NCBI RefSeq assembly: GCF_000016165.1
Contig: NC_009253.1
Span: forward strand, 2,762,332-2,826,331
Direction of reading: 5' to 3'
Origin: Desulforamulus reducens MI-1
GTDB taxonomy: Bacteria; Bacillota; Desulfotomaculia; Desulfotomaculales; Desulfotomaculaceae
Length of the DNA: 64,000 nucleotides
Below are positions 61,285 to 64,000 of the stretch, piece after piece. How positions within the stretch are numbered: position 1 is the first letter of the stretch; each line of letters opens with the position of its first letter. Both the position numbers and the translations under genes were made by a program. Below the pieces are notes generated by a model. It was not told the DNA's origin. It did not search any database and saw nothing but the letters and a program-made list of their open reading frames with translations.

Positions 61285-63224
61285 TTTAGCCCCAGCCCCC
61301 TCGTTTTGCCCTGTTGTAGGTAGAACAATTGCCGTGCTATTCTGGTTATGTCATTGTCGTTTCTCACGATCATCTGCTGGACGATCACATCGCCACCGCC
61401 TACCACTGCGGCTCTCTCACCTTTAAAGGCATTCCTTATAATATCTACCAGCTTATCTACAGGGGCAACTACCTCCTTGCCAGCCTCGCCCACACCGATA
61501 ATCGAAGGTTCATCAAATATACCACCCTTAGCATACCAATTAACACCAAAACTAGGAACCCTCGGTGGATTCAAACTAAAACTACCAGAGATATTAAAAT
61601 GTGGTAGCTTAATTTTCGGTAGTGACCAATTAAAGTTAAAAAATCCTTTCATCTCGTTAATTGCTCTACCGACTGAATCCTTTGCGGCATCGATTTTATT
61701 TGTTATCCCAGACCTGATGGCTTCAAACTTATTGTTTACGCCTGACTGAATCTCTGTTATTTTTGCTGAAAACATCGCCTTAGTGCCGTCTATTGCTGCT
61801 GTCGCATTAGTCTTAGCCAGGTTAACCTTATTGGTTATGGCTGTTTTTATCTCTTCAAATTTTGCAACAGTATTATCTTTTAATTCTCCCGCTTTCGCAG
61901 AAATAGTGTCCCAGTTTTTATAGAGCAGCACACCTGCTGTTGTTACAGCGGCTATGGCAATACCTACTGGGCCCATGCCAACGGCAAATATTTTCAACTT
62001 CGGAACTAGTTTTCCTGCAATCCCGACTACCGATGAAAATCCAGTTGCCATACTACCTACAGCAACAAGTGTTGGGCCTGCGGCTGCGGCAACGCCACCA
62101 ATAGTAAGTATTATTTTTTGCGTTGCAGGATCAGCCTCGTTAAATTTGTTAACTAGTTCGGTAATTTTATTAATTATTGGTGTTAGCAAAGGCTCCAAAG
62201 AGGCCCCAAGCTTAGCCATAGACTGCTGCATGCGAAAATTGGCTTCTTCTGCTTTGACCATTTCCTCGTTGTTTTTCCGGTAGGCTTCATATGTTTTAGC
62301 AAGGCCTGTCTTGGCGAGCACGTCTAATACATATTGTTCCTGTGTACCTTTTGCTATGGCTTCTGTCAACCCATCGTTAAATCCGTCCAGTGCAATGCCT
62401 GACCGTTCTAATAACTCAGCAAATGGACCAACAGCTGCACCTGTAGCCAGCGTTTCTTGGAGTCCGTCGGAGATACCCTCGAATTTCATGGTGTCTTTAA
62501 ACTTGATGGCTGCTCCGTATAGTGAATCAAGCAACTGAGTTAATTGCTCATCTCTAAATCCAGTGGCAAGCAACTCGGATAAACCTTCTATGTTAGAGTC
62601 AGTCTCTCCGGTAACTGCCTGCAGTTTGACAAGAGCATCATTTAGAATACCCATGTTCTGGCCTGCTATCTGAGCGTTAGTTTCCAATACAGCAAGATCT
62701 CCGCGTAGCTCCTTCGTACCCTGGGTGACAGCAAAGAAACCACCTACAAGAGGAGCAGTAAAAGCCACAGACATTGATTGACCAATGCCTTTTAGCCTAT
62801 CCCCAGTGTTTTGCAAAGAGTTCTTAAAATTATCCAATGATTTATCAGCATTATTACCAAATTCAGTTATTGCCTGGCTATTTTGCTTTAGCTCGCTTTC
62901 CATTCTACTTAGAGCTGCAGTAGCATTGTTCAGCTTGATTCTGTATTCATCAGTACGTCTATCGGCGTCACCATACTTCTGGGCACTTTCCTCAACGGCC
63001 CTTGCAAGAGCAGCAACTATTTCTTTTTGTTGCTCTACCTGTTTTCTGTAAATATTGCCGCGGGAGGTAAGCGCTTCTAGCGAATCCTCATTGCCCTTAA
63101 ATGCTGCAGTGTTAGCCTTCATTTCGCTGCCAAGAACTCTGAGTTGTCTGCTTGCATTTTGCAGTTCCTGTTTAAACTTCTTCTCGCCGTCAAGTGCAAG
63201 CGTAGTTTTGATTTCACGCTTCAT
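61281..63224 (-). CDS. Tail tape measure protein
   Basis: The 647-residue protein has an N-terminal coiled coil (EKKFKQELQNASRQLRVLGSEMKANTAAF), a long helical middle, the hydrophobic stretch AAAGPTLVAVGSMATGFSSVVG and helical repeats near the end (KFEEIKTAITNKVNLAKTNA). At about 0.15 nm per residue, a tail near 100 nm would be expected. It directly follows the frameshift product's stop. Confidence 0.92.
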   Translation of the reverse strand: MKREIKTTLALDGEKKFKQELQNASRQLRVLGSEMKANTAAFKGNEDSLEALTSRGNIYRKQVEQQKEIVAALARAVEESAQKYGDADRRTDEYRIKLNNATAALSRMESELKQNSQAITEFGNNADKSLDNFKNSLQNTGDRLKGIGQSMSVAFTAPLVGGFFAVTQGTKELRGDLAVLETNAQIAGQNMGILNDALVKLQAVTGETDSNIEGLSELLATGFRDEQLTQLLDSLYGAAIKFKDTMKFEGISDGLQETLATGAAVGPFAELLERSGIALDGFNDGLTEAIAKGTQEQYVLDVLAKTGLAKTYEAYRKNNEEMVKAEEANFRMQQSMAKLGASLEPLLTPIINKITELVNKFNEADPATQKIILTIGGVAAAAGPTLVAVGSMATGFSSVVGIAGKLVPKLKIFAVGMGPVGIAIAAVTTAGVLLYKNWDTISAKAGELKDNTVAKFEEIKTAITNKVNLAKTNATAAIDGTKAMFSAKITEIQSGVNNKFEAIRSGITNKIDAAKDSVGRAINEMKGFFNFNWSLPKIKLPHFNISGSFSLNPPRVPSFGVNWYAKGGIFDEPSIIGVGEAGKEVVAPVDKLVDIIRNAFKGERAAVVGGGDVIVQQMIVRNDNDITRIARQLFYLQQGKTRGLGLK

Positions 63225-63799
63225 TTACTCCACCTCCCGTTGCTTTTTCTTTGGTATCCAGTGCAGGTATTCGTCATATCCACGGGTCCATTTCCAAAAC
63301 CTAACTATACGCCCGGGTGTAGTTAGCCAAGCCTGTTTCTCACTTAACCCACAGCGTATGCCTAAAAAAACAAGGCGCAAAGGATCTATTTGCCCTCTGC
63401 GCCCTTCCCGTTTTTTGAGGCTAGTACCTCTTCAAGCACTTCGTCAACTTCTTCTGTTTCTTCTTGTTCTCCGGAGTCCATGCCATCATTTATTGCGCCA
63501 ATTATCGTTGGCTGCTGGCTGAATAGTTCCTTCGGAGTCATAATTATCTCAAGCTGTTCTGGGGTCGGTGCTTTCTCATTCGTGTCTTCCTCAAAATTCT
63601 TAAGTGCAAGGCCCTGACGAATTAACAAAGAAATAACCCAGGCATATTCGCTAATAGCTTTTTTATAGTCCTCTTGAAGTTTTTCCCCGAGTTTTTCAAC
63701 TCCGCCGTACCTCTCACATACTTCTTTCAAGGCAATCACATTAAACAAAAGAGGGTATGTTTTATTTCTGATTGTTATTTTTCTATCGCTTTCAAACAT
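63225..63799 (-). CDS. Tail assembly chaperone, -1 frameshift product
   Basis: The first product (63386-63799, 137 residues) contains the slippery heptamer A-AAA-AAC at 63416-63410 in the correct frame. A -1 slip after Asn130 enters a frame open for 61 more codons up to TAA 63225, giving 191 residues. The added part (REGRRGQIDPLRLVFLGI, QAWLTTPGRIVRFWKWTRGY) looks like the T extension of gpGT-type tail chaperones. This is the arrangement of lambda gpG/gpGT. Confidence 0.8.
63386..63799 (-). CDS. Tail assembly chaperone, unshifted product
   Basis: The 137-residue protein (MFESDRKITIRNKTYPLLFNV) lies just before the tape measure, ends in an acidic stretch (EEVDEVLEEVLASKNGK), and its stop is 162 nt ahead of the tape measure start. 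It is the short form of the frameshift pair, G-like, binding the tape measure during tail assembly. Confidence 0.82.
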   Translation of the reverse strand: MFESDRKITIRNKTYPLLFNVIALKEVCERYGGVEKLGEKLQEDYKKAISEYAWVISLLIRQGLALKNFEEDTNEKAPTPEQLEIIMTPKELFSQQPTIIGAINDGMDSGEQEETEEVDEVLEEVLASKNGKGAEGK

Positions 63800-63811
63800 T
63801 CCATCACCTCG

Positions 63812-64000
63812 TTAAACCCGGGGCACCAATGCAGCCACGGCAGTCTCGAGCAGGCTCTTTGTATCATCAACTCTGGTCTGTGATGGGCTTTCCATAGCAG
63901 CCACAGCAACAGCATCGCTAAGAGCATTTGCAACATCCACCCAAGATACTGAAGTATAAGTTTCTGGGTCAAGAGCCTGAGCACTCGCAATGGTTGCATT
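63812..64000 (-). CDS. Major tail protein, C-terminus with FIVAR-like domain (partial)
   Basis: The frame without start at the right edge gives 62 residues to TAA 63812. They fit a FIVAR-type three-helix repeat: LDPETYTSVSWVDVANALSDAV, then VDDTKSLLETAVAALV. Another frame over the same bases has no such pattern. Position right before the tail chaperone suggests this is the end of the major tail tube protein; the added surface domain is usual there. Confidence 0.6.
   Translation of the reverse strand, partial: NATIASAQALDPETYTSVSWVDVANALSDAVAVAAMESPSQTRVDDTKSLLETAVAALVPRV

Noticed and set aside
63775-63999. A 74-codon minus-strand frame at the right edge starting MQPLRVLRL
   Set aside because: Its neighbour frame shows a FIVAR-like domain in proper phage context and ends before the chaperone gene, so that frame is the real one.
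46337-64000. CRISPR array or integrase in the prophage part
   Set aside because: No regularly spaced direct repeats and no tyrosine or serine recombinase motifs were seen in any frame.

Overview
The window looks like a low-to-moderate GC, endospore-forming anaerobic Firmicute of the Peptococcaceae / Desulfotomaculum-Desulforamulus type. This is an inference from conserved gene order (a spoIVFA/FB-like pair beside min, rod and mre genes; tig-clpP-clpX-lonB-lonA-engB; valS with a T-box; rex), sporulation-type genes, and an oxygen-sensitive lifestyle hinted at by Rex and an NrdD-like fragment. No database search was possible.

Layout: (1) 1-12.0 kb, almost all on the minus strand, is a cell-shape and division block: DUF4321-maf-radC-mreBCD-mrdA, minCDE, rodA, a degenerate M23/spoIVFA-like gene, spoIVFB, and the start of a B12-binding radical SAM gene. 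Rho-independent terminators cut it into separate units. (2) 12.3-18.1 kb: rex with its promoter and a candidate Rex site, folC, an orphan hicB, and valS behind a T-box leader. (3) 18.3-21.6 kb: a small zinc-ribbon ORF, a TIGR04086-type membrane protein, an orphan NMT1-like solute-binding protein and an FAD oxidoreductase. (4) 21.9-30.4 kb: the protein quality-control cluster engB, lonA, lonB, clpX, clpP, tig. (5) 30.7-35.7 kb: two very small genes, a His-Gln-Lys-Leu tRNA operon, a CbiMNQO-type metal ECF transporter, and azlCD. (6) 35.8-46.3 kb: sbcCD, several small conserved genes, a lipoprotein metallo-hydrolase with DUF3006, a CwlD-like amidase, a PHP phosphatase, tRNA-fMet and tRNA-Arg.

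From just after tRNA-Arg (46.34 kb) to the right edge the window is prophage DNA. Its late genes run right to left: C-terminus of the major tail protein, tail-assembly chaperone with a -1 frameshift site, tape measure, distal tail protein, baseplate and fibre proteins, a Tal-like minor structural protein, XhlA/holin/amidase lysis genes, and an NrdD-like glycyl-radical fragment. Between the lysis genes and tRNA-Arg lies about 5.5 kb of cargo: an overlapping three-gene operon that looks like a toxin-antitoxin module (DUF3467, BECR-nuclease-like, DUF2283), two XRE regulators, two small membrane proteins, an FtsK/TraB-like ATPase and a replication-relaxation protein, with origin-like repeats nearby. 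No integrase lies in the window.

The most unusual signals are: the FtsK-relaxase cargo with its origin-like DNA; the BECR/DUF2283/DUF3467 operon; a nested inverted-repeat element at 57.07-57.23 kb; a stem-loop shared by the leaders of rodA and the mre operon, with base changes that preserve pairing; and a family of degenerate AGCC/GGCT hairpin repeats found in host intergenic regions but not seen in the prophage.
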